34,338 bases of DNA from an uncultured Pseudomonadales bacterium (lineage in GTDB: Bacteria; Pseudomonadota; Gammaproteobacteria; Pseudomonadales; Porticoccaceae): the NCBI GenBank assembly GCA_905478975.1, contig CAJQKW010000126.1, positions 1 to 34,338 of the forward strand. Direction: 5' to 3'. The position numbers were made by a program, and so were the translations under genes. Position 1 is the stretch's first letter, and every line of letters begins with the position of its first letter. Below are positions 8,316 through 16,797 of this stretch, in pieces. The notes below the pieces were generated by a model. That model had not been told where the DNA came from. It searched no databases and was given only the letters and a program-made list of their open reading frames with translations.

Positions 8316-8474
8316 TAGAAGAAAACTGACAACCTCAGCCCTTAAAAACGACAAACAGGCGAAAAAAGTCAATAATGGCAGTTAAATTCAAACTATGGAC
8401 TAGATCTGTTGTATATAAATGCCGTCAACCCTACACTGCCAAGATCAAAAAAATTAAAAAATAAGGCCCTCAGC

Positions 8475-9464
8475 ATGCCTAAAAAAGCTAGCCCCAACAA
8501 AATATCCCCAAGCCTTTCGGTGGGCTTTGTGCTTATGCCGAGCTTTACCCTACTGCCCTTTTCCGCCTTTATTGATGCCCTGCGTCTGGCCGCGGATGAA
8601 GGCGATCAGAGCCAACAAATAAACTGCCACTGGACCGTAATGGGGCCCAATCTCGAGCCTATCTCTTCCAGCTCTGGGGTCCAGGTTAAGCCCTGGGAAA
8701 CCTATCGCGATCCAGTGGAATTTGACTATATAGTGGTGGTCGGTGGACTGCTGCAAAAAACCTTGCAGGGCAGCCAACATGTGATCGATTATTTGCAACA
8801 GGCGGACCGCGCCCATGTGCCTATTATTGGGCTCTGCACCGGTTCCTTTGCGATGATTCGCGCGGGCCTGATGCACCAGCGGCGCTGCTGTGTCAGCTGG
8901 TTTCACTACAAGGATCTGACTGATCAGTACAGCGATGTGATTGCGGTGGCGGAACAGCTGTTTGTCGACGATGGCGATCGCATTACCTGTGCTGGCGGCG
9001 CTGTGGCGGCTGATCTAGCGGGCTATATTATTGAGCGTCATTTAGGACAGAGCTGGGCGCGCAAGAGCCTGCGTATACTGGTGATGGATAATCCGCGACC
9101 GGCCAATGCGCCGCAGCCACAACCGGCATCGGATTATCAGGTAAATAATAAGTGGGTAAAACGGGCGCTGTTGTTGCTCGAACAAAATCTCAGCCGTCCT
9201 CTAGCGACAGATGAAATTGCCAGCCGCCTGAATATTTCTAAACGCCAGCTTGAGCGTTTATTTATTGCTGAAACCGGAGATAGTTTGCAGAAGTTTTACC
9301 GCAAGATTCGCTTAAATTATGGGCTTTGGTTGCTGCAAAATACGCCGCGTTTGATTACCGATATTGCCCAGGAAACAGGCTTTTCGGATACCGCCCATTT
9401 CTCCCGGGCTTTTCGCGCCGCCTTTGATAAAAAACCTACAGAATGCCGCGAGCTTTTTATCTAA
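8475..9464 (+). CDS. GlxA-family transcriptional regulator (DJ-1/PfpI domain plus AraC HTH), sox-linked
   Basis: 329 residues from the ATG at 8475 (AAGG about 9 bp before); a TTG at 8409 would add 22 residues with no ribosome site. Residues 15-190 form a DJ-1/PfpI-like sensing domain with the elbow G-L-C-T-G-S-F-A; the last 100 residues are an AraC double HTH (I-S-K-R-Q-L-E-R-L-F and G-F-S-D-T-A-H-F-S-R-A-F). This architecture is shared by GbdR, CdhR and SouR, which sense betaine/dimethylglycine, carnitine and sarcosine. Divergence from soxBDAG suggests a sarcosine-responsive (SouR-like) role. It converges on the GbdR-like gene across a hairpin-rich gap. Confidence 0.85.
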   Translation: MPKKASPNKISPSLSVGFVLMPSFTLLPFSAFIDALRLAADEGDQSQQINCHWTVMGPNLEPISSSSGVQVKPWETYRDPVEFDYIVVVGGLLQKTLQGSQHVIDYLQQADRAHVPIIGLCTGSFAMIRAGLMHQRRCCVSWFHYKDLTDQYSDVIAVAEQLFVDDGDRITCAGGAVAADLAGYIIERHLGQSWARKSLRILVMDNPRPANAPQPQPASDYQVNNKWVKRALLLLEQNLSRPLATDEIASRLNISKRQLERLFIAETGDSLQKFYRKIRLNYGLWLLQNTPRLITDIAQETGFSDTAHFSRAFRAAFDKKPTECRELFI

Positions 9465-9557
9465 AGCCCGAGGCTTTTTATTGCGTGAAGCTCAGGGCCT
9501 TTTGTTACATAAAGCTCAGGGCTGTTTTAACCTAACGCCCGCGGCTCTTTTAACCTA
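9463..9557. terminator. Tandem hairpin array, bidirectional terminator region
   Basis: AAAGCC-CGA-GGCTTT followed by T-runs at 9463-9479 is a short intrinsic terminator for the plus-strand regulator. It is the first of about four imperfect units of roughly 24 bp (starting near 9464, 9488, 9512 and 9536), two sharing AAGCTCAGGGC and two sharing TTTTAACCTAA. The array separates two convergent genes, and its last unit reaches into the end of the GbdR-like gene. Confidence 0.55.
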
Positions 9558-10545
9558 AAGCACGGCGCTCATTACTCGGCGGTTTACCATAGAGTTCACT
9601 GTAGCAGCGGCTAAAATGCGGCGCGGTGGAAAAGCCACAGCTAATGGCTACATCAATCACTGGGATAGAGGTTTGCAGCAGTAATAGGCGCGCCCTGGAG
9701 AGACGCAGTTCAAGATAATATCTAGACGGCGCGCAGTGTAAATAGCGATTAAATAAACGCTCTAACTGACGTCTTGAAATACCCACATAGTTAGCCACTT
9801 CATCCAAGGTTAGGGGTTCTTCAATATTGCTTTCCATCAGCGTGACCGCATCCACTAAGCGCGGTTGGCTGGCACCGATCAAGTACTGTAATGGCGCCCG
9901 CTGGGCATCTTTTTCCGTGCGCACACGATCACAGGTAAATTGTTCTGAGATCTGCTGCACTAACTGATGGCCATGGATACTGGCAATCAGATTAAGCATC
10001 AGGTCAATGGAGCTAATACCCCCAGAACAGGTATAGCGATCACGGTCTATTGCAAATAGATTTGACGATAAATGTAACTTGGGAAATTCCTCGCGCATGC
10101 TGGCGAGGTTTTCCCAGTGAATGGTGCAGCGATAGCCATCCAATAAACCGGCTTTGGCGAGGGCATAAGTCCCGGTGCAGAGGGCACCCAGGGGGATTTT
10201 TCTCTTGGCGAAAACACGCAGACGATCGGTAAGTAACTTGGTGCAATACTGCTTAATATTGTAGCCACCGCAAACCAGTAATATTTTCACTTCAGTGGCG
10301 CTGTCCAGTGCGCTATCCAGGGCCCCATCAAGCTGCACTTCAAGTCCAGAGCTGGACGTTACCGGTTCACCGGTCGAGCTATAGACTGACCAGCGATACA
10401 GCTCACGACCACTGATACGGTTGGCCATACGCAGGATACCCACGGCATTGGAGAAGGTACTCAGGGTATATTCAGGCATTAATAGAAACCCTATATGCAG
10501 GGTTACTACAGGTTCAACGGGGTCTACAGAGATATCATCGGACAT
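9550..10545 (-). CDS. gbdR: GbdR-like regulator of betaine/dimethylglycine catabolism (GlxA/AraC family)
   Basis: 331 residues from the ATG at 10545, preceded by AGAAGG at good spacing; the GTG at 10572 lacks a site. The DJ-1/PfpI-like domain has the elbow G-A-L-C-T-G-T-Y-A-L-A-K-A-G-L-L-D-G followed by C-T-I-H-W-E-N, closely matching GbdR. The C-terminal AraC HTH has I-S-R-R-Q-L-E-R-L-F and G-F-S-T-A-P-H-F-S-R-C-Y. GbdR activates betaine and dimethylglycine genes in Pseudomonas when these are present. Here it lies directly downstream of the methyltransferase operon on the same strand with a 129-bp gap, so it may have its own promoter. Orthology is by motif and context. Confidence 0.8.
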   Translation of the reverse strand: MSDDISVDPVEPVVTLHIGFLLMPEYTLSTFSNAVGILRMANRISGRELYRWSVYSSTGEPVTSSSGLEVQLDGALDSALDSATEVKILLVCGGYNIKQYCTKLLTDRLRVFAKRKIPLGALCTGTYALAKAGLLDGYRCTIHWENLASMREEFPKLHLSSNLFAIDRDRYTCSGGISSIDLMLNLIASIHGHQLVQQISEQFTCDRVRTEKDAQRAPLQYLIGASQPRLVDAVTLMESNIEEPLTLDEVANYVGISRRQLERLFNRYLHCAPSRYYLELRLSRARLLLLQTSIPVIDVAISCGFSTAPHFSRCYSELYGKPPSNERRALG

Positions 10546-10674
10546 TTTTAAACGCCTTCTTATAAGTGCCACTTCTTTTTGGTAGCATCTTTTGAGTATA
10601 GATCAACAAGTCAATTTTTAAGTAGCGTTTTTAGACCTATATCAGCACCTTTTTTCGCAAAAAGAAAACAAACC

Positions 10675-12729
10675 TTAGCGTCGCCGACGCTTTCTGCCAC
10701 CGCCGTTATCTGCAACCTCTTTGACTGGCGGTCGAGTTACTAGGGAAAATAGATTAGGAAAGGCATCGGCCTTATTGGGAAAGGCCATGGCATCGACAAA
10801 ATAATCCTGAAATTTTGGCTCCAGAGCAGTTTCAATTTTCTCAATATTTTTAACCAGCGTTTCAATTAGGTCTCGAGATTGACGATTGAGTAGCGCAATG
10901 CGCGCGCCGGTGCCCGCGGCATTGCCCGCCGAGGAAACCTCTTCCAAGACACAGTCGGGAATTAAACCCAAGACCATGGCATGTTGCACATTGATATGGC
11001 TGCCAAAGGCCCCGGCCAGACGGATACGTTCAATCTTGTCCGTGCCTATATGATCCATTAGCAACTTCACCCCCGCATAGAGAGCGGCTTTGGCCAGCTG
11101 GATTTGGCGAATATCATTTTGTGTTATCAGCATCTGCGGCTGATCAGTGGCTGAATCGGAGGCTGAATAAGAGCTGCCGTCACCTAATGGAGAGTATAAA
11201 AGGTAGGACCAGGTACGATCATTTTGCACCATTCTATGGGTGCGATTAACCAGTTCACCGTCGACAATACCGTCCACCGTCACTATGCCTGCCAGATACA
11301 TCTCAGCAACCACTTCGATAATGCCCGAACCACAGATACCGGTGACGCCGTGATGCTCAATGGCGGCACTAAAGCCCTCTTCATCAGACCAGAGATCCGA
11401 GCCAATCACTTTAAACCGCGGCTCCAAGGTTTCTGGATTGATACGCACTCGCTCAATAGCTCCGGTGGCAGCTCGCTGACCGCAACTAATTTGCGCCCCC
11501 TCAAAGGCTGGCCCTGTGGGACTAGAACAGGCCAGTAGGCGCTGGCGATTGCCCAGTACAATTTCAGCATTGGTGCCCACGTCGACCAGCAAGGTCATCT
11601 GATTCTGTTCCTGAGGCTCTTCCGAGAGAATCATACCGGCAGTATCGGCGCCCACATGACCGGCGATACAGGGCAAAATATAGATGCGCCCGCCGGGATT
11701 AATCTTTAGTTCCAACTCCGCAGCCGGCACTTCAACCGCAGCATCGGTGGTCAGGGCAAAGGGTGCGCCGCCCAATTCCACCGGGCTAATGCCAAGCAAG
11801 ATATGGTGCATAATCGGGTTGGCGACCAAGGTGATTTCAAGAATATCCTCAACAGTGCTATTGATGGCCTCGGCCACCTCCGCAAAGAGACTGTTTAGCG
11901 CTTCACGGATCACCACTGTCATTTCATCCGCCCCCTCTGGATGCATCATCACATAGGAGACGCGACTCATAAGGTCTTCGCCAAAGCGAATCTGCGGGTT
12001 CATCAGACTGGCGCTGGCCATCACTTCGCCGCTGGAGAGATCACAGAGATGGGCGGCAATGGTGGTTGATCCCACATCCACCGCCACGCCATAGGCCTTA
12101 TCGCGAAAGCCGGGCCAGAGGGCAATAATCTGCTGATTGTTATAGACGGCGACTGTGATGGCGCGTTTGCCTTTGGCCAAAACTGGCTGCAAGGTTTTTA
12201 GCAGTGCGTTATCACAGGCTAGATGGGGTAGCTCCCATTCCTGTTCAAGGGCTTCAATCAGCCGTTGCAGATCACCCTTGGGTACATGCATATCGGCTTC
12301 GTCTACTTGCACGTAATACAGCCGCGTCGCCGGGTCGAGATGGATATCTCGGTACTCCGCGTCTTTGCGTACGATCTGTCTGTGAACCTGGCTTTCCGGG
12401 GGCACATCGATGACAACATCGTCCAATAGCAGGGTGTGGCAACTTAGACGACGGCCATTGGCGAGGGGTGTTTTACGCTCGCCATATTTGATTTCCGTGG
12501 CGCAAACAGCAGACAAATGGCTGCTATCTGAGTCGATTTGATGTTTCGGAAAAGAGCCTTCAGCACAGATAATCTGGCAGCGACCACAGAGGCCACGACC
12601 ACCACAGACCGAGTCAATATCAACCCCTAAAACCCGCGCGGCATGGAGTAGCGGCGTATTCACCGCAAAGCTGCCACGGCGTCCAGAGGGGGTAAAAACC
12701 ACTTTCACCTGTTTATCTGTCTTATCCAT
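10675..12729 (-). CDS. RACo-type corrinoid activation protein (2Fe-2S ferredoxin plus ASKHA ATPase)
   Basis: 684 residues from the ATG at 12729 (a GTG at 12738 would add three; ribosome site unclear for both). Residues 1-100 form a plant-type ferredoxin domain with cluster cysteines C42-x5-C48-x2-C51 and C97. A linker follows, then an ASKHA fold with phosphate motifs D-V-G-S-T-T (218-223) and V-D-V-G-T-N (about 378). RACo/RamA-like proteins use ATP to re-reduce inactive Co(II) corrinoid proteins. Being last in the operon with the corrinoid methyltransferases fits exactly. The C-terminus ends in G-G-G-R-K-R-R-R-R, an odd basic tail echoed in two other operon proteins. Domain call is secure; the partner is inferred. 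Confidence 0.92.
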   Translation of the reverse strand: MDKTDKQVKVVFTPSGRRGSFAVNTPLLHAARVLGVDIDSVCGGRGLCGRCQIICAEGSFPKHQIDSDSSHLSAVCATEIKYGERKTPLANGRRLSCHTLLLDDVVIDVPPESQVHRQIVRKDAEYRDIHLDPATRLYYVQVDEADMHVPKGDLQRLIEALEQEWELPHLACDNALLKTLQPVLAKGKRAITVAVYNNQQIIALWPGFRDKAYGVAVDVGSTTIAAHLCDLSSGEVMASASLMNPQIRFGEDLMSRVSYVMMHPEGADEMTVVIREALNSLFAEVAEAINSTVEDILEITLVANPIMHHILLGISPVELGGAPFALTTDAAVEVPAAELELKINPGGRIYILPCIAGHVGADTAGMILSEEPQEQNQMTLLVDVGTNAEIVLGNRQRLLACSSPTGPAFEGAQISCGQRAATGAIERVRINPETLEPRFKVIGSDLWSDEEGFSAAIEHHGVTGICGSGIIEVVAEMYLAGIVTVDGIVDGELVNRTHRMVQNDRTWSYLLYSPLGDGSSYSASDSATDQPQMLITQNDIRQIQLAKAALYAGVKLLMDHIGTDKIERIRLAGAFGSHINVQHAMVLGLIPDCVLEEVSSAGNAAGTGARIALLNRQSRDLIETLVKNIEKIETALEPKFQDYFVDAMAFPNKADAFPNLFSLVTRPPVKEVADNGGGRKRRRR

Positions 12730-12745
12730 GCCTTCCACTATTTAT

Positions 12746-13639
12746 CTAAGCTCTTTTTCTGCGACCGCCACGAACTCGCCCTTCCCCTTCGGGAACCGGC
12801 TCGCGATAGGCTTTAATCCAGTTGGCGCAGTTGGGATCATTGCCCATCATTACATCGCCGCCGCGCACTGCCGCCATCACTTCTGCATGCAGTGGACTGG
12901 TGATAGCTGAGGTCATTCCTGCACCCATGGCCATGGTTAAAAAGGCACTGTTAATACCATTGCGATTGGGCAGACCAAAGCTGACATTGGAGGCGCCACA
13001 GGTGGTGTTGACTCTTAGCTCTTCCCGCAGACGACGGACTATATGCATCACCTGTAGACCCGCGGTATTAATAGCGCCAATGGGCATAACCAGGGGGTCG
13101 ACAATCACGTCGCTGTAGTGAATGCCGTAATCCGCGGCGCGCTCGATAATCTTCTTGGCCACTTTAAAACGTTCATTGGGATCTTCAGAGATACCGGTTT
13201 CGTCGTTTGATATGGCAACAACAGCTGCACCGTATTTGGCCACCAAAGGCAGCACCCTCTCCAGCACTTCATCTTCGCCGGTGACCGAGTTGACCAGGGC
13301 CTTACCCTGATAGACTGCCAAACCCGCCTCCAGTGCTTCAATAATCGAAGAGTCGATACTCAGGGGCACATCGCTGATCGACTGCACCAGCTGAATGGCT
13401 TCCGCCAGAATACGGGGTTCATCCGCCAGTGGAATACCGGCGTTAATATCCAGCATCTGCGCACCGGCAGCAATCTGTGCTAGAGCATCGGCTTCTACAC
13501 GACTGTAGTCACCCACTTTCATTTCTGCGGCTAAAATTTTCCGCCCAGTAGGATTTATGCGTTCGCCGATAATCACAAAGGGCTGATCAAAGCCGATTTT
13601 GACTTCTCTTGTGGCGGAACTGATAGTGGTGATGGTCAT
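12746..13639 (-). CDS. Methyltetrahydrofolate:corrinoid methyltransferase (MtgA/MeTr-like, pterin-binding)
   Basis: 297 residues from the ATG at 13639 (GGAG 7 bp before); a TTG at 13651 is less likely. A pterin-binding TIM barrel: I-I-G-E-R-I-N-P-T-G near residue 24, L-D-I-N-A-G, I-D-S-S, and the A-S-N-V-S-F-G-L-P-N-R signature of the MeTr/AcsE/MtgA group. It moves methyl groups between methyl-Co(III) corrinoid and THF. Beside an MttB-type enzyme the expected direction is corrinoid to THF, giving 5-methyl-THF for MetF. At 297 residues it is too short for MetH and lacks other MetH domains. The tail reads G-R-V-R-G-G-R-R-K-R-A. Confidence 0.92.
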   Translation of the reverse strand: MTITTISSATREVKIGFDQPFVIIGERINPTGRKILAAEMKVGDYSRVEADALAQIAAGAQMLDINAGIPLADEPRILAEAIQLVQSISDVPLSIDSSIIEALEAGLAVYQGKALVNSVTGEDEVLERVLPLVAKYGAAVVAISNDETGISEDPNERFKVAKKIIERAADYGIHYSDVIVDPLVMPIGAINTAGLQVMHIVRRLREELRVNTTCGASNVSFGLPNRNGINSAFLTMAMGAGMTSAITSPLHAEVMAAVRGGDVMMGNDPNCANWIKAYREPVPEGEGRVRGGRRKRA

Positions 13640-13654
13640 GCCGTTCTCCAAAAA

Positions 13655-14641
13655 TTATCGTTGTGGGTGCCAGGGAGTTCGACTTCCCAGTACCTGAGTT
13701 TTTTCTACAATTTCAGCGATCCGCTCTTCTTGGCGATAGGCCATAATATGCACGCCGCTGGCGCCCTCTATTTCGCGAATCTCATTGATCATATGGATAC
13801 AGATATTCACGCCTTCCTGCTTCTGGTCCTGGGCTCCCGCCAAACGTTTAATAATGGCATCGGGAATATGCACACCGGCAACATTCTTGCGAATCCACTC
13901 GGCAGACTTGGCCGAGGCCAGTGGGCCGACACCGGGCAAAATAAAGACTTTTTCGTGGAGCCCCAAATCACGCACTTTCGCCATATAGGTCTTGAGCATA
14001 TCAATATCAAAACAGTACTGAGTCTGGATAAACTGGGCACCGGCGGCGACTTTTTTCGCCAGTCGCAGAGGCCGATAATCAAACGGCGGCGCGAAGGGAT
14101 TGGCCGCTGCGCCCAAAAATACCTGGGGTGGCGAAGTGATTTTGCGGCCACTGAGAAACTGACCGTCGTCGCGCATACCCTTGAGCATTTGCAGACTGGT
14201 CATGCAGTCCATATCAAATACTGGCTTGGCTTCTGGATGGTCGCCGGACTGCACACCGTCGCCGGTTAAACAGAGAATATTCGACACGCCCATGGCCGAG
14301 GCACCGAGCACATCCCCCTGCATGGCAATGCGGTTTTTATCCCGACATGAAATCTGCATAATCATCGAGTAGCCGCGGCGGGTTAACAGCGCACACATAC
14401 CGACACTGGACATATGGCAGTTGGCACCAGAGCCATCGGTGGCATTAATCGCATCCACATAACCATCAAACAGCGCGGCGCGGTCAAACACTTCTTGAGG
14501 GTCGGCAGAATCCGGTGGCGCTATCTCAGCGGTCACGGCAAAGTGACCGGCGCGCAACACCCGTTCAAAGCGACCGGGGGAATCGTGGCCCGGCAGTATC
14601 GGCAGATTCTCTCCGGCTAGGGGTTCGTCGTCAAAGGTCAT
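13655..14641 (-). CDS. metF: Methylenetetrahydrofolate reductase (MetF family)
   Basis: 328 residues. MTHFR TIM barrel with V-T-A-E-I-A-P-P at the start (the catalytic Glu of the family), C-L-T-G-D-G in the middle and I-Q-T-Q-Y-C-F-D near residue 205. MetF interconverts 5,10-methylene-THF and 5-methyl-THF using FAD. In this operon it probably runs towards methylene-THF, oxidising methyl groups taken from the corrinoid. It starts within the MetV-like stop (ATGA) and ends 15 bp before the MtgA-like gene. A separate methionine-pathway metF is expected elsewhere in the genome. Confidence 0.92.
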   Translation of the reverse strand: MTFDDEPLAGENLPILPGHDSPGRFERVLRAGHFAVTAEIAPPDSADPQEVFDRAALFDGYVDAINATDGSGANCHMSSVGMCALLTRRGYSMIMQISCRDKNRIAMQGDVLGASAMGVSNILCLTGDGVQSGDHPEAKPVFDMDCMTSLQMLKGMRDDGQFLSGRKITSPPQVFLGAAANPFAPPFDYRPLRLAKKVAAGAQFIQTQYCFDIDMLKTYMAKVRDLGLHEKVFILPGVGPLASAKSAEWIRKNVAGVHIPDAIIKRLAGAQDQKQEGVNICIHMINEIREIEGASGVHIMAYRQEERIAEIVEKTQVLGSRTPWHPQR

Positions 14642-15096
14642 AGTCTGGCTCTCACTCTTTTACGCACAGCATGCAGCCAAGCACTGGTGCCTTTAAGGCG
14701 GACATCCACAGGGGCCTGAATCACTTGAATGGTGGACTCAAGGTTGCCGACAAGCTTGCTACCCTCCCAGGAGGTCACCCAGACGCAGACCATGTTCGGA
14801 TCAACCTCACAGTTGCCATTGCTGCGCACGCCGCCACAGGGGCCATTGCGGAGGGTTTTCGGGCAATTCATGGGGCAGGCCATACCGGTTTCGCCGAGAG
14901 TACACTGACCACAGGATTGGGAGTCGAACAAGAAGCCTTTAATCACTTTTTCTATGGCGGCAAAACCGCGGTCTAGGCGCTGATAGCCGAGACGGTTAAG
15001 TAGCGGATGCAGTGCCACCAAGCCGCTTTCTAGCCCTTGGTAGACGCGACGCAACCAGCGGGCATTGTTAGCCGACCAGTAACGAACCCGCTTCAA
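14638..15096 (-). CDS. MetV-like protein (MTHFR C-terminal zinc/Fe-S domain, PF12225)
   Basis: 152 residues, with seven cysteines at 62, 65, 74, 78, 87, 96 and 104 in the blocks S-C-G-Q-C, M-A-C-P-M-N-C-P-K, G-P-C-G-G-V and G-N-C. This is the MetV/MTHFR_C pattern that accompanies MetF in acetogens and other C1 metabolisers. It is thought to bind zinc or Fe-S and pass electrons to or from MetF. It overlaps metF and the PF13769 gene by 4 bp each, so a MetF-MetV complex is likely. The first 50 residues are basic with no recognised motif. Confidence 0.87.
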   Translation of the reverse strand: MKRVRYWSANNARWLRRVYQGLESGLVALHPLLNRLGYQRLDRGFAAIEKVIKGFLFDSQSCGQCTLGETGMACPMNCPKTLRNGPCGGVRSNGNCEVDPNMVCVWVTSWEGSKLVGNLESTIQVIQAPVDVRLKGTSAWLHAVRKRVRARL

Positions 15097-15401
15097 GCGA
15101 TCTCTACTCTGAGGCCTTTGCTGGCGACCAGCTGCTTAATATCGGCGTCGGAATAGGCGGCTTCGATAGCATCGGCAAACTGCTGGGCCAATTCCTGGGG
15201 ACTGCCCTCTCCTTCGATTGAACTGGTGAAACGGCGCCAGTCTTCTAAATACTCTTCGCTGCCACCCTTACCGGCACGCATAGCGGCGCGATCTATAGCC
15301 GCCTGAAAACGATGACTAAGAAGCACCTTGCCACGGACTCGGCCACTTTTGACCAGAATCTGAGCTGGGATATCACGCCAAAATACTTCAATTTTTTGCA
15401 T
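15093..15401 (-). CDS. 'Virulence factor' domain protein (PF13769-like), function unknown
   Basis: 102 residues, soluble, no signal peptide. The start M-Q-K-I-E-V-F-W-R-D-I-P-A-Q and the block R-F-Q-A-A-I-D-R-A-A-M-R-A-G are typical of the small family named 'virulence factor'. The family name says nothing about role. In this and similar corrinoid-folate clusters the gene sits between DUF1638 and the MetV-like gene. Its 4-bp overlap with the latter argues for an accessory role in MetFV or the corrinoid step. No cysteines or metal motif are visible, so a binding or scaffold role is more likely than catalysis. Confidence 0.75.
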   Translation of the reverse strand: MQKIEVFWRDIPAQILVKSGRVRGKVLLSHRFQAAIDRAAMRAGKGGSEEYLEDWRRFTSSIEGEGSPQELAQQFADAIEAAYSDADIKQLVASKGLRVEIA

Positions 15402-15422
15402 CGGGTTGCTCTCTCTTCATGC

Positions 15423-16061
15423 TTATACAATCTTCAAGATCTGTTGTTGAAGACCATTTTCTAGGTCGCCATAACCACTCTGTTCATGGCGAAATTCCAA
15501 ACCTAAAAATGCTGCCGCCGCTTTCGCTCTAACTACCAAGGCTGGATCCTCTCTCTGAGACAGATACACCACCAGCTTGTAATTGGCGAAATACTGATCG
15601 CGCAGCTCTGGATGCTTATCCAGCTTTAGCCCTTTAATCATTAAGCGATCAAAGTGCTCAACCAAAAAATCGGTCAGGTAAAAACTGCCCAACTCCTCTT
15701 CTGCAATCTCGGTAAAGCGCGCTTCACCGGCATAAAAAGAATAGCAGTGGGCACCGGGCAGTCGCTCCACAGAGTCTCCGGCCTCGGCCAAGACTCGATC
15801 AATCTCACCACCGGTACCGCAGTCGCCATAGGCAACAAAAATATGCTGGTACTGATTGCGATATTGAGCAATCTTTTCCCGCAGTTTCTGGGGGATTTGT
15901 TTCGGCCTGTTATGTAACTCGGCATCTAAACATTGCAGATCGATCTGACCCCAACCATTGTGCTTTTGCAGCCAGACTATCTCTCGGGCCAGGGCGCCAC
16001 AGGCAATCACCAATAACTTGCCCGGAACGACTGAGCCAGTGACTGGGCTCGCGACGGTCAT
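15423..16061 (-). CDS. DUF1638 family protein, corrinoid-methyltransferase-linked
   Basis: 212 residues. The DUF1638 hallmarks are present: A-C-G-A-L at 20-24, L-H-N-R-P at 49-53 and Y-G-D-C-G-T-G-G at 78-85, with C21, C44 and C81 as candidate metal or corrinoid contacts. The family recurs beside MttB-type methyltransferases, including in methanogens, but has no assigned function that I know of. Its ATG shares one base with the corrinoid-protein stop (TAATG), so it is made in step with that protein. An insertion, chaperone or corrinoid-handling role is conceivable and is inference only. Confidence 0.85.
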   Translation of the reverse strand: MTVASPVTGSVVPGKLLVIACGALAREIVWLQKHNGWGQIDLQCLDAELHNRPKQIPQKLREKIAQYRNQYQHIFVAYGDCGTGGEIDRVLAEAGDSVERLPGAHCYSFYAGEARFTEIAEEELGSFYLTDFLVEHFDRLMIKGLKLDKHPELRDQYFANYKLVVYLSQREDPALVVRAKAAAAFLGLEFRHEQSGYGDLENGLQQQILKIV

Positions 16062-16759
16062 TAGGCCGCCTCTAGGGCTCTGCGTTCCTGGACCAAACGA
16101 ATCGCCGTGGTAGCTGCATCCGCAGCGTCGCGACAGTAGGCATCGGCGCCAACCGCAGTGCCAAATTCTTCATTCAGCGGCGCACCGCCAACCATGACAA
16201 TATATTTTTCGCGCAGGCCATGATCTTTCAGGGCATCAATCACTACTTTCATATAGGGCATGGTGGTGGTGAGCAGAGCGGACATGCCCAAAATATCGGG
16301 TTTGTGACGTTCGAGAGCGGCGAGATATTCTTCGACACTATTGTTAATACCCATATCGTGAACTTCGAACCCTGCGCCTTCCATCATCATCGCTACCAGG
16401 TTTTTGCCGATATCATGGATATCCCCTTTAACCGTGCCAATCACCATGGTGCCCACGGGCTTGGCCCCGGTCTCGGCTAAAAGAGGCTTGAGAATAGACA
16501 TGCCACCTTTCATAGAGTTCGCCGCCAGCAGTACTTCCGGGACAAACAAAATGCCGTCGCGAAAATCCACACCGACCACGGTCATACCGTCCACCAGCGC
16601 TTCACCTAAGACGCGCTCTGGGGACCAGCCTCGATCCAAGAGAATCTGTGTACCCTCTTCGATTTCTTCTTTTAAGCCGTCGTAGAGATCGTCATGCATC
16701 TGCAAAACCAGATCTGCATCGGATAACTCAGTTAGTACAATATCGTCTTCTTCAGACAT
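16061..16759 (-). CDS. Corrinoid (cobalamin-binding) methyl carrier protein, MtgC/MtbC-like
   Basis: 232 residues. An N-terminal helical cap domain (about 15-95, with G-I-L-F-V-P-E-V-L-L-A-A) precedes a Rossmann B12-binding domain with G-D-I-H-D-I-G-K-N at 112-120, where H115 is the lower cobalt ligand. G-M-S-A-L-L-T-T and V-G-G-A-P are the other cobalamin contacts. It carries the methyl group as methyl-Co(III) from the MttB-family enzyme to the MtgA-like enzyme. It lies 38 bp after the MttB-family gene. The substrate follows that of its partner. Confidence 0.95.
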   Translation of the reverse strand: MSEEDDIVLTELSDADLVLQMHDDLYDGLKEEIEEGTQILLDRGWSPERVLGEALVDGMTVVGVDFRDGILFVPEVLLAANSMKGGMSILKPLLAETGAKPVGTMVIGTVKGDIHDIGKNLVAMMMEGAGFEVHDMGINNSVEEYLAALERHKPDILGMSALLTTTMPYMKVVIDALKDHGLREKYIVMVGGAPLNEEFGTAVGADAYCRDAADAATTAIRLVQERRALEAA

Positions 16760-16797
16760 GGGGTTTATTCCTCAAGACTCTTGCTTATTAGTCATGC

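Noticed and set aside
13661-14269. 202-residue plus-strand open frame opposite metF
   Set aside because: Shadow of metF; His/Asn/Gly-rich translation typical of antisense frames.
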